A DNA stretch of 45,449 nt from Rhodospirillales bacterium (GCA_028818565.1 JAPPNV010000029.1:1-45449); one strand, 5' to 3'; counted from the first letter of the stretch, positions 34,063 to 42,500 are shown. Notes: generated by a model from the letters alone, not told the origin. Translations and numbers: made by a program.

Positions 34063-35214
34063 CTACTCCCGTGCGAGCGCCCGGCTGATCACCAGCCGCT
34101 GCACGTCGCTCGTGCCCTCGTAGATAGTGCAGACGCGCTGGTCGCGATAGATGCGCTCCACCGGGAAGTCGCTCAGGTAGCCGTAGCCGCCGAGCGTCTG
34201 GATCGCCTTGGAGCAGACCCGCTCGGCAGTCTCCGAGGCAAACAACTTGGCCATCGAGGCTTCCTTCAGGCAGGGCTCGCCGACATCGCGCAGCCGCGCG
34301 GCTTGAAGCGTCAAGAGCCGCGACGCCTCGATCTCCGTCGCCATGTCGGCGAGGCGGAAGCCGACCGCCTGATGCTCGATCAGCGGCTTGCCGAAGCTGG
34401 TGCGCTCCTTGGCGTAGGCCAGCGCTGTCTCGTACGCGGCGCGCATGGCGCCGATGGCCTGGGCCGACACCCCGATGCGGCCGCCCTCGAGATTGCCGAG
34501 CGCGATGGCATAGCCCTGCCCGGGCTCCCCCAGCATCAGGTCGGGGGTGAGCCGCACGTCCTCGAAGACGATCTGGCAGGTGTCGTGGGCGCGCTGGCCC
34601 ATCTTGGTCTCGTGGCTCGCGACCGTGTAGCCCTTCGACCCTGTCGGCACGAGGAAGCAGCTGATGCCCTTCTTGCCGGCGTCGGGGTCGGTCACGGCGA
34701 AGACCATCGCGACGTCCGCCCGGGAGCCGCTGGAGACGAACTGCTTGGTGCCGCTCAGCCGGTAGCCGTTGCCGTCCGGCACGGCGCGGGTGCGCAGGTT
34801 GGATGCGTCGGAGCCCGCCTGCGGTTCGGTCAGGCAGAAGCAGCCCAGCATGTCGCCGCGTGCGAGCGGGCGGAGGAAGCGCTCCTTCTGCTCCTCGGAG
34901 CCGCCCTTGAGTATGCCGGCGCAGACCAGCGAGTTGTTGACGCTCATCGCCGTCGACGTGCCGACATCGCCGGCCGCGATCTCCTCCATGGCGAGCGCGT
35001 AGGCCACGTGATCGGCGCCGGCGCCGTCCCACTCCGGCGGCACCAGCATGCCCATGAGCCCGAGCTGGCCCATGCGGGGGAGGATGTCGTCGGGGTAACC
35101 GCCGTTCAGGTCCCACCGGCCGGCATGGGGGGCGAGCTCGCCCTCGGCGAAGTCGCGCGCCATGTCGCGGATCATCCGCTGCTCGTCGGTGAGGAAGATG
35201 CCGTTCGCTGCCAT
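34063..35214 (-). CDS. Acyl-CoA dehydrogenase, short/branched-chain type
   Basis: A normal-size (383 aa) acyl-CoA dehydrogenase. It starts FLTDEQRMIRDMARDFAEGELAPHA; the beta domain has CFCLTEPQAGSDASNLRTRA and GTKQFVSSGSRADVAMVFAV; the C-terminal part has ERTSFGKPLIEHQAVGFRLADMA and the catalytic glutamate in IYEGTSDVQRLVISRALARE. By pattern it resembles butyryl/isobutyryl-CoA dehydrogenases. I chose the ATG at 35214; the track's ORF (35685) runs back through the DUF1989 gene in another frame. It follows that gene by 11 bases and is followed by the isomerase-like gene after 4. Confidence 0.93.
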   Translation of the reverse strand: MAANGIFLTDEQRMIRDMARDFAEGELAPHAGRWDLNGGYPDDILPRMGQLGLMGMLVPPEWDGAGADHVAYALAMEEIAAGDVGTSTAMSVNNSLVCAGILKGGSEEQKERFLRPLARGDMLGCFCLTEPQAGSDASNLRTRAVPDGNGYRLSGTKQFVSSGSRADVAMVFAVTDPDAGKKGISCFLVPTGSKGYTVASHETKMGQRAHDTCQIVFEDVRLTPDLMLGEPGQGYAIALGNLEGGRIGVSAQAIGAMRAAYETALAYAKERTSFGKPLIEHQAVGFRLADMATEIEASRLLTLQAARLRDVGEPCLKEASMAKLFASETAERVCSKAIQTLGGYGYLSDFPVERIYRDQRVCTIYEGTSDVQRLVISRALARE

Positions 35215-35225
35215 GGCCTTGGCCC

Positions 35226-35825
35226 TCAGAGCCGCTCGAAGGCGGCGTCCACCGGCGTGCACGCGACGCCGTTGATCGGGAGGATGTCCTGCGGGCAGCA
35301 GGAGAACGCAAGCACGAGGTCCATCTCCGCCCGCAGCACCACGTAGTCGCCGGGGCTCGCCACGCCGGGCTCGAAGGAGACCGAGCCACCCTCGCCCACG
35401 GGGATGTTCATCCACATGTTCCAGGGGGAGGGCGTCTTCGGCGCCTTGAGACCCAACGCCGCCAGCCCGGCATGGAGGTTGTCCTCGCAATTGTCGTGAT
35501 CGTCGCCCGCGCCCAGCAGGATGTAGCGCCAGCGGTCGCAGGCGGCGATCAGCGTGTCGTGGATGCCGGGCGAGGTGTCCTCCACCAGGGTGAGGATGGG
35601 CCGGCGCTTGTTGGTGACCATGGTATCGCCGGGCCGGGGGAAGACGCCGCCGATGGCGACACGGGAGTGCTCCATCGACATGCACTCCGCCATGTCGTCG
35701 GCGTTGAAGGCCCAGGTATCCACCACCTGGGTGCCGTGGGTGTTGATGAGGCGAAGCTGCTCGCCGGCAGCGAGCTTGGTGGCCCGGCCGCGCCGGGCCG
35801 GAATGGTCTCGCGCCCGCCCGCCAT
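35226..35825 (-). CDS. DUF1989 / urea carboxylase-associated family protein
   Basis: The 199-residue protein matches DUF1989, a family named from genes near urea carboxylase and amino-acid utilisation operons. Signature pieces are AAGEQLRLINTHGTQVVDTWAF, CMSMEHSRVAIGGVFPRPGDTMVTNKRRP, NCEDNLHAGL and PWNMWMNIPVGEGGSVSFEPG. No catalytic role has been firmly established for it as far as I know. I chose the ATG at 35825, since the longer track ORF overlaps thiolase. It sits between a thiolase (10 bases upstream) and an acyl-CoA dehydrogenase (11 bases downstream), an unusual partner set with no urea carboxylase in view. Confidence 0.87.
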   Translation of the reverse strand: MAGGRETIPARRGRATKLAAGEQLRLINTHGTQVVDTWAFNADDMAECMSMEHSRVAIGGVFPRPGDTMVTNKRRPILTLVEDTSPGIHDTLIAACDRWRYILLGAGDDHDNCEDNLHAGLAALGLKAPKTPSPWNMWMNIPVGEGGSVSFEPGVASPGDYVVLRAEMDLVLAFSCCPQDILPINGVACTPVDAAFERL

Positions 35826-35835
35826 CGCCAGCGCC

Positions 35836-37023
35836 TTAGTGGAGGCGCTCGACGGCCAGCGCCGTCGCCTCGCCGCCGCCGATGCAGAGCGCCGCAGCAC
35901 CCTTGTCGAGGCCGTATTTCTCCAGCGCCGCCAGCAGGGTGATGACGATGCGGGCGCCGGAGGCGCCGACCGGATGGCCGAGCGCACAGGCCCCGCCGTG
36001 CACGTTCACCTTCTCGTGGTCCAGGTCCAGGTCGCGCATCGCTGCCATGGCGACCACCGCGAAGGCCTCGTTGACCTCGTAGAGGTCCACGTCGTCCGCA
36101 TCCCAGCCGACTTTCTCGAACAGCTTGCTGAGCGCCGGGCCCGGCGCCGTGGTGAACCAGGCGGGCGCCTGCGCGTGCGTTGCGTGACCGTGGATAACCG
36201 CAACCGGTGTGAGCCCGCGCTTCTCGGCCTCGGAGCGCCGCATCAGCACCAGCGCGGCGCCGCCGTCGGAGATCGAGCTGGAATTGGCGGCGGTCACCGA
36301 GCCGTCCTTGGCGAAGGCCGGGCGCAGCGTCGGGATCTTGTCGAGATCGGCGGTGAGCGGCTGCTCGTCTTGGCTGACGACGGTCTCGCCCTTGCGGTGC
36401 TTGACCGTGACCGGCGTCACCTCGCCGTCGAAGGAGCCGTCCTCGATCGCCGTCTTCGCGCGGGTGAGCGAGGTTATGGCGAACTGGTCCTGCTGCTCGC
36501 GCGTGAACTGGTAGCTGCGCGCCGTCTCCTCGGCGAAGTGGCCCATCAGCTTGCCCTTGTCGTAGGCGTCCTCCAGCCCGTCGAGGAACATGTGGTCCTG
36601 CACCTTGCCGTGGCCCATGCGGTAGCCGCTCCGCGCGCGGTCCAGCAGGTAGGGCGCGTTGGTCATGCTCTCCATGCCGCCAGCGACGACGATGGCGCCG
36701 GAGCCGGCCGCGATCAGGTCGTGGGCGAACATGGTGGCCTTCATGCCTGACCCGCACATCTTGTTGATGGTGGTGCAGCCGACGTGCTCGGGGATTCCGG
36801 CGCCGATGGAAGCCTGGCGCGCCGGCGCCTGCCCCTGACCGGCCGAGAGGATGTTGCCCATGATGACCTCGTCGACCTCGTCGGCGGCGACGCCTGCGCG
36901 GCTCAGCGCGGCTTCGATCGCGGCGGAGCCCAGCTCGGGCGCCCGCGCGTCCTTCAATGCACCCTGAAACCCGCCCATGGGCGTGCGCGCCATCCCGACG
37001 ATGACGATCGGATCATCCATCAT
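35836..37023 (-). CDS. Acetyl-CoA acetyltransferase (thiolase)
   Basis: Thiolases of this type interconvert two acetyl-CoA and acetoacetyl-CoA, or cleave 3-ketoacyl-CoA. The 395-residue protein holds the nucleophile Cys90 in [34 protein letters not shown] and [17 protein letters not shown], and the second cysteine in [17 protein letters not shown] (the more usual form is CIGGGMGIA). Two adjacent ATGs (37023, 37020) can serve as start; GGGAGAAG lies upstream. It heads a minus-strand group with DUF1989, acyl-CoA dehydrogenase and isomerase-like genes. The 383-base region before it has phased repeats and a palindrome that may control the group. Confidence 0.93.
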   Translation of the reverse strand: MMDDPIVIVGMARTPMGGFQGALKDARAPELGSAAIEAALSRAGVAADEVDEVIMGNILSAGQGQAPARQASIGAGIPEHVGCTTINKMCGSGMKATMFAHDLIAAGSGAIVVAGGMESMTNAPYLLDRARSGYRMGHGKVQDHMFLDGLEDAYDKGKLMGHFAEETARSYQFTREQQDQFAITSLTRAKTAIEDGSFDGEVTPVTVKHRKGETVVSQDEQPLTADLDKIPTLRPAFAKDGSVTAANSSSISDGGAALVLMRRSEAEKRGLTPVAVIHGHATHAQAPAWFTTAPGPALSKLFEKVGWDADDVDLYEVNEAFAVVAMAAMRDLDLDHEKVNVHGGACALGHPVGASGARIVITLLAALEKYGLDKGAAALCIGGGEATALAVERLH

Positions 37024-37167
37024 GCCTTGTCTTCTCCCGGCTTCGGCGCGCCAATGCTGCGCCGCAGCACACTACATAGTGCCTGCCCTGGCGAATATCC
37101 AGCCTGCGAGCCGGCCTTCCCCGCGATGGATGCCGGCTGAGTCTCGCCAACGAGCAAGACAAGGCAT
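37022..37167. repeat. 12-bp inverted repeat pair bracketing the thiolase leader
   Basis: ATGCCTTGTCTT (37022-37033) and its exact reverse complement AAGACAAGGCAT (37156-37167) lie 122 bases apart. The inner arm contains the thiolase start codon and part of its leader. It could be the ends of a small vanished element, a long-range mRNA pairing that hides the start codon, or chance. No target duplication is evident. Confidence 0.5.
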
Positions 37168-37173
37168 TCATGC

Positions 37174-37208
37174 GGGATTCATTGGGATTCAGTGGGATAT
37201 TCCGGGAT
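37174..37208. repeat. Four GGGAT units phased at 10 bp
   Basis: GGGATTCATT, GGGATTCAGT, GGGATATTCC and GGGATGG follow each other with starts at 37174, 37184, 37194 and 37204, exactly 10 bases apart. One helical turn between units puts all four on the same face of DNA, as in arrays bound by cooperating regulators. The first two units share GGGATTCA exactly. Confidence 0.7.
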
Positions 37209-37233
37209 GGAGCGAGGATATAACGGCGTCTCC

Positions 37234-37249
37234 AGCGGGATATCCCGCT
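37234..37249. repeat. Perfect 16-bp palindrome AGCGGGATATCCCGCT
   Basis: The palindrome contains the same GGGAT word as the phased array 26 bases away, here in inverted pairs (GGGATATCCC). Shared core words in direct and inverted arrangement suggest one DNA-binding protein. Its distance from the thiolase start (~210 bases) would suit an upstream activator site. Confidence 0.65.
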
Positions 37250-37406
37250 CACAGGCGGTCGGGCGCGAGAACCCCAGGATCGCCCGCTTTCCGCCCGATG
37301 CGCGGCTTTGCATGACACGTCGCATGTCGGCAGTCTGCCCCGGGCGTCCACGCTCGTCCACCGGACCATCGTGCGCTGAGCGCGCGCGGCGATGTCTGGG
37401 CCGGTG

Positions 37407-38837
37407 TCAGGCGTAGATTGGCGGTCGTTCCTGGGCCCAGGGCTGCGCCTCCTCGAGCTGGGAGGCGAGGGCGATCAGCAGCCCGTCGGCAGCGTAGCGC
37501 GCGACCAGCTGAACGCCGAGCGGCACCCGGTCCTCGCTCAGCATCGCCGGCATGCTCATCGCCGGTTGACCGGTGCCATTGTAGATGTGCGTGAAGGGCG
37601 TGAAGGCGCGCATGCGCTCCCACACCTCGTCGCCCGGATTGTCGGCGAACAGAAATCCCAATGGCGGCGGCGGGGTGGCCGTGCCGGGGGTCACCAGGAC
37701 GTCGTAGGTCTCGAAGAACGGCCCCACCTGCCGGCAGATCCGGTTGAGCTCGTAGAGTGCCCGGCACAGGTCGCGGCTCGAGCTCCGGCGCCCCTCTTCG
37801 AGCACCCAGAGATTGACGCGCTCCAGCGTATCGTTGTCGAGCGGGCGCCCCATGTGCGACGCCATGTCCTCCATGAATGTGGCGCAATGCGCCGCCATGA
37901 TGGTCACGAACGCAGCGGCGAAGCCCGGCGCATCGTAGTCGGGCGCCGCCTCCTCCACGTCGTGGCCCAGCGACGCCAGCACCCTGGCCGTCTCCGCAAC
38001 GGCCCGCTTGCAATCCTCGTGAACCGGATCGCCGCTCGCGGCGACGTCGGTGACCGCGATGCGGAGCCGGCCCGGATCGCGCCCCACCTCCTCGAGAAAG
38101 GGCCGCTCGGGCGGCGGCGCGAAGTAGGGATCGCCGACGGAGGGGCCTGCGGTGCAATCGAGCATGGCCGCCGTGTCGCGGACGCTGCGGGAAACGATGT
38201 GCTCGCTCACCATGCCACCCCAGATTTCGCCGTAGTCAGGGCCTGCCGGGTTGCGCCCGCGGGTCTGCTTGAGGCCGACCAGGTGGCAGCAGGTGGCGGG
38301 GATCCGGGTCGAGCCGCCGCCGTCATTGGCATGGGCCATCGGCACGATGCAGGCCGCCACGGCTGCAGCGGAGCCGCCGCTGGAGCCGCCCGCGGTGAGC
38401 CCGAGCTTCCACGGATTGTGGGTCGGGCCGGTAAGCACGGGCTCGGCGGAGGCGTTCATGCCGAGCTCGGGTGTGTTGGTCTTGCCGATCGTCACGATGC
38501 CGGAGGCCTTGAAGCGCGTGACGAGGTCGCTGTCGTAGTCTCGCGTGAAGCCGTCGGTCAGCCGGCATGCCCCGCCGGTCGGGATGCCGGCGTAGGAGAT
38601 CATCAGATCCTTGGCGAGGAAGGGCACGCCGTGGAACGGCCCGTCCGCCGGGCCTTCGCGCAGGACTGCCTCCGCATGGGCCTCCATCGTGTGGATGACC
38701 GCGTTGAGATCGGGGTTGAGCCGCTCGATCGCATCGAAGGCGGCGGCGACAAGCTCGCCCGGCGAGACCTCGCCCTGCCGCACCAGCGCCGCCAGCCCCA
38801 GGCCGTCGTACTGCGCGTATTCCTGAAAACCCGCCAT
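37407..38837 (-). CDS. Amidase signature family enzyme
   Basis: Amidase signature enzymes hydrolyse amides with a Ser-cisSer-Lys triad. The 476-residue protein has the lysine in [10 protein letters not shown] (K76), the paired serines in [16 protein letters not shown] (152/153) and the nucleophile serine in [20 protein letters not shown] (S176). It lacks gatB/gatC neighbours, so it is a free-standing amidase and not GatA. I chose the ATG at 38837 ([19 protein letters not shown]); the track ORF's extra 34 residues overlap meaB's end. It lies 52 bases after meaB and before the long regulatory gap. Substrate unknown. Confidence 0.9.
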   Translation of the reverse strand: MAGFQEYAQYDGLGLAALVRQGEVSPGELVAAAFDAIERLNPDLNAVIHTMEAHAEAVLREGPADGPFHGVPFLAKDLMISYAGIPTGGACRLTDGFTRDYDSDLVTRFKASGIVTIGKTNTPELGMNASAEPVLTGPTHNPWKLGLTAGGSSGGSAAAVAACIVPMAHANDGGGSTRIPATCCHLVGLKQTRGRNPAGPDYGEIWGGMVSEHIVSRSVRDTAAMLDCTAGPSVGDPYFAPPPERPFLEEVGRDPGRLRIAVTDVAASGDPVHEDCKRAVAETARVLASLGHDVEEAAPDYDAPGFAAAFVTIMAAHCATFMEDMASHMGRPLDNDTLERVNLWVLEEGRRSSSRDLCRALYELNRICRQVGPFFETYDVLVTPGTATPPPPLGFLFADNPGDEVWERMRAFTPFTHIYNGTGQPAMSMPAMLSEDRVPLGVQLVARYAADGLLIALASQLEEAQPWAQERPPIYA

Positions 38838-38889
38838 CCTTCGTCTCCCGTTTTCTCCGGTACAGCGTCGGGGGCCGGTCGGCTCGTCC

Positions 38890-39888
38890 TTACGCGTCGC
38901 GCTCCAGGAGGCGGCGAACGATGCGGCGGGCGGCAGCACCGGGGGTGAGCGTCTGCGCCGCCACCTCGGCCTCCAGCGCCGCGACCGCGGGCGCCAGCCG
39001 CTCGTCGGCGTGAAGCGCGGCTACGAGCGAGTCCTCGACCTCGCGCCAGAGCCAGGCGGCGGCCTGGGCGGCCCGCTTGGCCTCCAGCGCGCCGTCCTTC
39101 GCCATCGCCGCCCGGTGCCTCTCCACCGCGTCGGCGATCTCGTCGAGGCCGGTTCCTTCCACTGACGAGCAGGCGATGACGCAGGGCGTCCACGGCCCTT
39201 CGCCTGCGTGGAGCGAGAGCGCAGCCTCGAAGTCCGCCTTGGCGTGGGCGGCGGGCCCTTCGAGGGCGCCGTCGGCCTTGGTGACGACGACAATGTCGGC
39301 GCGCTCGACCACACCTCGCTTGATGCCCTGCAGCTCGTCGCCGGCGCCGGGCTGCACCAGCAGCATGTAGAGGTCCGTCATGTCGGCGACAGCGGCCTCG
39401 GACTGGCCGACGCCCACGGTCTCCACCATCACGAGGTCGAAGCCCGCCGCCTCGCAGGCGAGCATGACATCGCGCGTGCGCCGGGCGACGCCGCCGAGCG
39501 TGCCGCCCGTCGGCGAGGCGCGGATGAAGCTCCTCTCGCTCCGCGCGAGCTCCGGCATCCGCGTCTTGTCGCCCAGGATCGAGCCGCCGGAGCGCTCGCT
39601 GGAAGGATCGATCGCGAGCACCGCGATCCTGCGGCCGGCCGCGATGGCGCGGATGCCGAAGGCTTCGATGAAGGTCGACTTGCCAACGCCTGGCGCGCCC
39701 GAGATGCCGAGGCGGACGGCCCTGCCCGCGTGCGGCACCAGCGCCTGGAGCAGGTCCTCCGCCGCTTCGTAGTCTTCCTCCCGCGTGGATTCGATAAGCG
39801 TGATCGCCGTGGCCAGCGCGCGTCGGTCGCCGGCGAGGATATCCGCCACCGGCGGCGCCTGGCCGGGGCCGTGCGGGCGCGCGGTCAT
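38890..39888 (-). CDS. meaB: Methylmalonyl-CoA mutase-associated GTPase MeaB
   Basis: MeaB is a G3E-type GTPase chaperone that gates adenosylcobalamin loading and protects methylmalonyl-CoA mutase. The 332-residue protein has Walker A GISGAPGVGKSTFIE, the family stretch VLAIDPSSERSGGSILGDKTRM, FIRASPTGGTLGGVARRTRD, VETVGVGQSEAAVADMTD and the G4-type VVTKADG. The mutase itself is 2.6 kb upstream. I chose the ATG at 39888; the track ORF (to 41166) fuses it to an out-of-frame reading of the ABC transporter. The ATG overlaps the transporter stop (ATGA), so the two are translated together. Confidence 0.94.
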   Translation of the reverse strand: MTARPHGPGQAPPVADILAGDRRALATAITLIESTREEDYEAAEDLLQALVPHAGRAVRLGISGAPGVGKSTFIEAFGIRAIAAGRRIAVLAIDPSSERSGGSILGDKTRMPELARSERSFIRASPTGGTLGGVARRTRDVMLACEAAGFDLVMVETVGVGQSEAAVADMTDLYMLLVQPGAGDELQGIKRGVVERADIVVVTKADGALEGPAAHAKADFEAALSLHAGEGPWTPCVIACSSVEGTGLDEIADAVERHRAAMAKDGALEAKRAAQAAAWLWREVEDSLVAALHADERLAPAVAALEAEVAAQTLTPGAAARRIVRRLLERDA

Positions 39889-41777
39889 GGCGCCGGGTCC
39901 TCCTCGGCCACGGCCGTCGCCTCCCCGGCGCGGCTTTCCTCGTCGGCAAGCCGTTGCTCTAGCTCCTCCCTGAGCTCGGCAGTCTCCTGCTGACGCCACC
40001 ACATCTCGGCGTAGTGGCCGTCCCGCACCAGCAGCTCGGCGTGGCGCCCGCGCTCGACGATGCGCCCGCCGTCCAGCACCAGGATCTGGTCGGCGTCGAT
40101 GACCGTGGAAAGGCGGTGCGCGATCATGAGCGTCGAGCGGTCGCGGCTGACCTCCCGCAGACTCGCCTGAATCTCCTTCTCCGTCTGCGAATCGAGCGCC
40201 GATGTGGCCTCGTCGAACAAGAGAATACGGGGATTCTTGAGGATCGTGCGCGCAATCGCCACCCGCTGCTTCTCGCCGCCCGAGAGCTTGAGGCCGCGCT
40301 CGCCGACCATGCTCTCGTAGCCGTCGGGGAGTGCTGAGATGAAGTCGTGGATATGGGCGAGCCGCGCCGCCTCCTCCACCTCGTCCGCGCTCGCGTCGGG
40401 CCGGCCGTAGGCGATGTTGTAGTAGATCGTGTCGTTGAAGAGCACCGTGTCCTGCGGAACGATGCCGATGGCTGCGCGCAGGCTCTCCTGGCTCACGTCG
40501 CGCACGTCCTGGCCGTCGATTCTGACGCTGCCGGCCTCGATGTCGTAGAAGCGGAAGAGGATGCGCGAGATGGTCGACTTGCCGGCCCCGCTCGCGCCCA
40601 CGATGGCCGTCGTGGTGCCGGGCGGCACGCGGAAGGTGATGCCATCGAGGATGCCGCGCCGCTCCTCGTAGCGGAAGCGCACGTCCTCGAACTCGATGGC
40701 GCCGGCGGTGACTTCGAGCGGCGGCGCGTCCGGCGCGTCCTCGATCTCGCGCTCCACCGAGAGGATGCCGAACATCGCTTCCATGTCGGTGAGCGACTGC
40801 TTGATCTCGCGATAGACGAAGCCGAGGAAATTCAAGGGGATATAGAGTTGCAGCAAGTAGGTGTTGACCAGCACGAAGTCGCCGATGGTCATCGTGCCGG
40901 CGGCGACCTCGTAGCCCGCCATGATCGTGATGCCGGTGAGCCCGGTGGCGATGATGATTCCCTGGCCGATGTTGAGCAGCGAGAGGCTGGTCTTGCTCTG
41001 CACCGCCGCCCGTTCGTACTGCCGGCGGGAGATGTCGAAGCGCTGCGCCTCGTGCATCTCGTTGCCGAAATACTTGACCGTCTCGTAGTTGAGCAGGCTG
41101 TCGATCGCCTTGGTGTTGGCCTCGCTGTCCTTCTCGTTCATGCGCCGGCGGTACTTCAGGCGCCACTCGGTGACCGTGAGGGTGAAGGCGATAAAGGAGC
41201 CGATGGTGACGAAGGTGATCGCAGCGTACGTGATGCCGTAGAGGACCCAGAGGATGCCGCAGACCATGGTGACCTCCACCAGGGTCGGCAGGATGTTGAA
41301 CAGCATGAAGGTGAGAACGAACTCGATCCCCTTGACGCCGCGCTCGATGGCGCGGCTCAGGCCCCCGGTGCGCCGCTCGATATGGAAGCGGAGCGAAAGC
41401 TCGTGGAGATGGTTGAAGACCTGCAGGGCGACGGTGCGAATCGCGCGCTCCCCGACCTTGGCGAAGACCGCATCCCTGAGCTCCCCGAAGGCGACCGTGA
41501 GCACCCGGAGCGCGCCGTAGGCGAGCAGGATCGCCACCGGCACGACGATGACCGCCGCCGTCTCGCCCGAGAGGATATCGACCGCATCCTTGTAGAGGAT
41601 CGGCACATAGACGTTCGCCACCTTGGCGCCGATGAGAAGCAGGATCGCCAGCAGCACACGGCCCCGCATCTCCAGCGAGCCGCGCGGCCAGAGATAGGGC
41701 AGCAGCGTGCGAATGGTGTGCAGGTGCGAGCGTTCCCCCGCACCCTGCACGCGGGCCTCGCGATCGAGAGCAACCAT
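39885..41777 (-). CDS. Atm1/HMT1-type ABC half-transporter
   Basis: The 630-residue protein belongs to the group of mitochondrial Atm1 and bacterial heavy-metal/glutathione-conjugate exporters. The membrane domain carries group markers FHIERRTGGLSRAIERGVKGIEF and LLNYETVKYFGNE; the ATPase has Walker A VGASGAGKSTISRILFRFYD, IGIVPQDTVLFNDTI, signature LSGGEKQRVAIARTIL and Walker B ILLFDEATSALD. A ~35-residue acidic C-terminal tail (ELEQRLADEESRAGEATAV) is extra. It starts at the ATG 41777 with a good promoter ~65 bases upstream. A glutathione-based substrate is the family expectation, not something the sequence shows. Confidence 0.9.
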   Translation of the reverse strand: MVALDREARVQGAGERSHLHTIRTLLPYLWPRGSLEMRGRVLLAILLLIGAKVANVYVPILYKDAVDILSGETAAVIVVPVAILLAYGALRVLTVAFGELRDAVFAKVGERAIRTVALQVFNHLHELSLRFHIERRTGGLSRAIERGVKGIEFVLTFMLFNILPTLVEVTMVCGILWVLYGITYAAITFVTIGSFIAFTLTVTEWRLKYRRRMNEKDSEANTKAIDSLLNYETVKYFGNEMHEAQRFDISRRQYERAAVQSKTSLSLLNIGQGIIIATGLTGITIMAGYEVAAGTMTIGDFVLVNTYLLQLYIPLNFLGFVYREIKQSLTDMEAMFGILSVEREIEDAPDAPPLEVTAGAIEFEDVRFRYEERRGILDGITFRVPPGTTTAIVGASGAGKSTISRILFRFYDIEAGSVRIDGQDVRDVSQESLRAAIGIVPQDTVLFNDTIYYNIAYGRPDASADEVEEAARLAHIHDFISALPDGYESMVGERGLKLSGGEKQRVAIARTILKNPRILLFDEATSALDSQTEKEIQASLREVSRDRSTLMIAHRLSTVIDADQILVLDGGRIVERGRHAELLVRDGHYAEMWWRQQETAELREELEQRLADEESRAGEATAVAEEDPAP

Positions 41778-41800
41778 GGGGCAGTAAATCCGATGGCTCG

Positions 41801-41817
41801 CCCCGCCGCCGGCGGGG
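41801..41817. repeat. GC hairpin in the leader of the Atm1-type gene
   Basis: CCCCGCC-GCC-GGCGGGG is a perfect 7-bp stem with a 3-base loop between the candidate promoter and the transporter ATG. In the mRNA it would lie ~25 bases before the start and could affect translation or stability. Confidence 0.45.
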
Positions 41818-41842
41818 CTCAGAGCGCGTTACGTGCGCTTGT

Positions 41843-41871
41843 CACATAAGCACGAAGCGGGGGCGGATCAA
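41843..41871 (-). promoter_or_regulatory. Promoter candidate for the Atm1-meaB operon
   Basis: On the minus strand TTGATC (41866-41871) and TATGTG (41843-41848) are separated by 17 bases, ending ~65 bases before the transporter start. Spacing is ideal and each hexamer has four matches. Confidence 0.5.
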
Positions 41872-41989
41872 ATGCCGGCGCCCGAACGACCCCGCCGTGA
41901 CACTTGTCAGATCGCGCCTGGCACGACCGTGACGGTGGTGGGAGCAGACGGGAGCGAGGCTCCGCGTTGCGCTGTCCGAATCACGCCTC

Positions 41990-42019
41990 GCGGGAGCGTG
42001 GGGATGACCACGCTCCCGC
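41990..42019 (-). terminator. Strong hairpin after the 63-aa membrane protein gene
   Basis: GCGGGAGCGTGG-N6-CCACGCTCCCGC is a perfect 12-bp stem with a 6-base loop, 12 bases beyond the stop of the small gene. No T-run follows, but stem length and position make a terminator or 3'-end stabiliser likely. Confidence 0.65.
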
Positions 42020-42031
42020 AGGGCCGGCCGA

Positions 42032-42223
42032 TCAGCACGGGATGCCGGGCAACAGGCAGGCGTGCGCCGGCGCCGATCCGCCGATCATCACGACGGTCGT
42101 GGCGACGACCGCGATCGCCCCGATGAAGGCGAACAAGGCGGCGTGACGCAGCCGGATTTTCCTGTGCGGGCTCCCCACGCGTTGTTCGTTCTTGCGGTTG
42201 GTGGCTTGCTCCTGCGCGTTCAT
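42032..42223 (-). CDS. Small single-span membrane protein, 63 aa, unknown
   Basis: I do not recognise a family. The protein has a charged, Gln/Arg-rich N-terminal third (MNAQEQATNRKNEQR, PHRKIRLRH), one hydrophobic helix (AALFAFIGAIAVVATTVVMIGG, residues ~28-49) and a short tail with two cysteines (HACLLPGIPC). The positive-inside rule places the N-terminus in the cytosol. Evidence that it is real: a near-perfect AGGAGGT 7 bases before the ATG, an AT-rich upstream region unlike the rest of the window, and a 12-bp hairpin just after the stop. It stands alone between the mutase and the Atm1-type operon. A signal-peptide reading with the tail as a tiny secreted peptide (cut at APAHA) is possible. 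Confidence 0.65.
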   Translation of the reverse strand: MNAQEQATNRKNEQRVGSPHRKIRLRHAALFAFIGAIAVVATTVVMIGGSAPAHACLLPGIPC

Positions 42224-42300
42224 CGTTACCTCCTGGTTGCTTCCGTTTCACCTGTCGGCGTCAGCCGGCACTATGCCGAACCGGAGGTTACGTGGAGGCA

Positions 42301-42362
42301 CAGAGGCATAATATCCAATACTTATTTTGTCTCTGAATTATAAGATATTCATATCTAATTGG
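42301..42362. promoter_or_regulatory. AT-rich promoter-like island upstream of the small membrane protein
   Basis: About 60 bases with very low GC in a GC-rich window. On the minus strand it has TATAAT (42337-42342) and TATTAT (42308-42313), and a perfect inverted repeat AGATAT-TC-ATATCT (42343-42356) lies just upstream of the first. No good -35 pairs with either -10, which would suit a promoter needing an activator or another sigma factor. The rest of the 277-base gap (42224-42500) shows only the ribosome binding site. Confidence 0.5.
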
Positions 42363-42500
42363 CCGAACTCGGGGGCGATTGAGCAGCCAGAGCGACGGAA
42401 ACCGGGAACTGCCTGCGCCGCTATTGCCCGCAGGAAGCGACGCATCCAACCGAGTGCCAGTCAGCCGCCGGGCGCGCCCCGGCGTCTGTTCCTGCGATCG

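Larger units (their letters stand above)
37024..37406. other. 383-base gene-free region upstream of the thiolase
   Basis: No ORF in either strand here looks real; the small track entries (37013-37369, 37179-37361, 37192-37416) have no recognisable pattern. The region holds the phased GGGAT array, a 16-bp palindrome and the 12-bp inverted repeat described separately. It also contains CACTA-CA-TAGTG (about 37070-37081), close to where the thiolase promoter should be. I could not name a convincing -35/-10 pair. It is the longest unexplained gap in the window. Confidence 0.7.

Noticed and set aside
34063-35685. Long 540-aa version of the acyl-CoA dehydrogenase
   Set aside because: The first 157 residues are the DUF1989 gene in another frame; the family start MAANGIFLTDEQRM lies at 35214.
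37022-37167. MITE or insertion-sequence remnant
   Set aside because: The 12-bp inverted repeats lack a target-site duplication and internal coding sequence, and one arm includes the thiolase start codon; kept only as an observation.
38890-41166. 758-aa ORF that looks like a fusion ending in MeaB
   Set aside because: The N-terminal half is the ABC transporter gene read in the wrong frame; MeaB starts at 39888 with an ATGA overlap.
40347-41849. 500-aa plus-strand ORF opposite the Atm1-type transporter
   Set aside because: Asp/Arg/His-rich antisense translation with no motif; the minus strand carries the complete ABC transporter.
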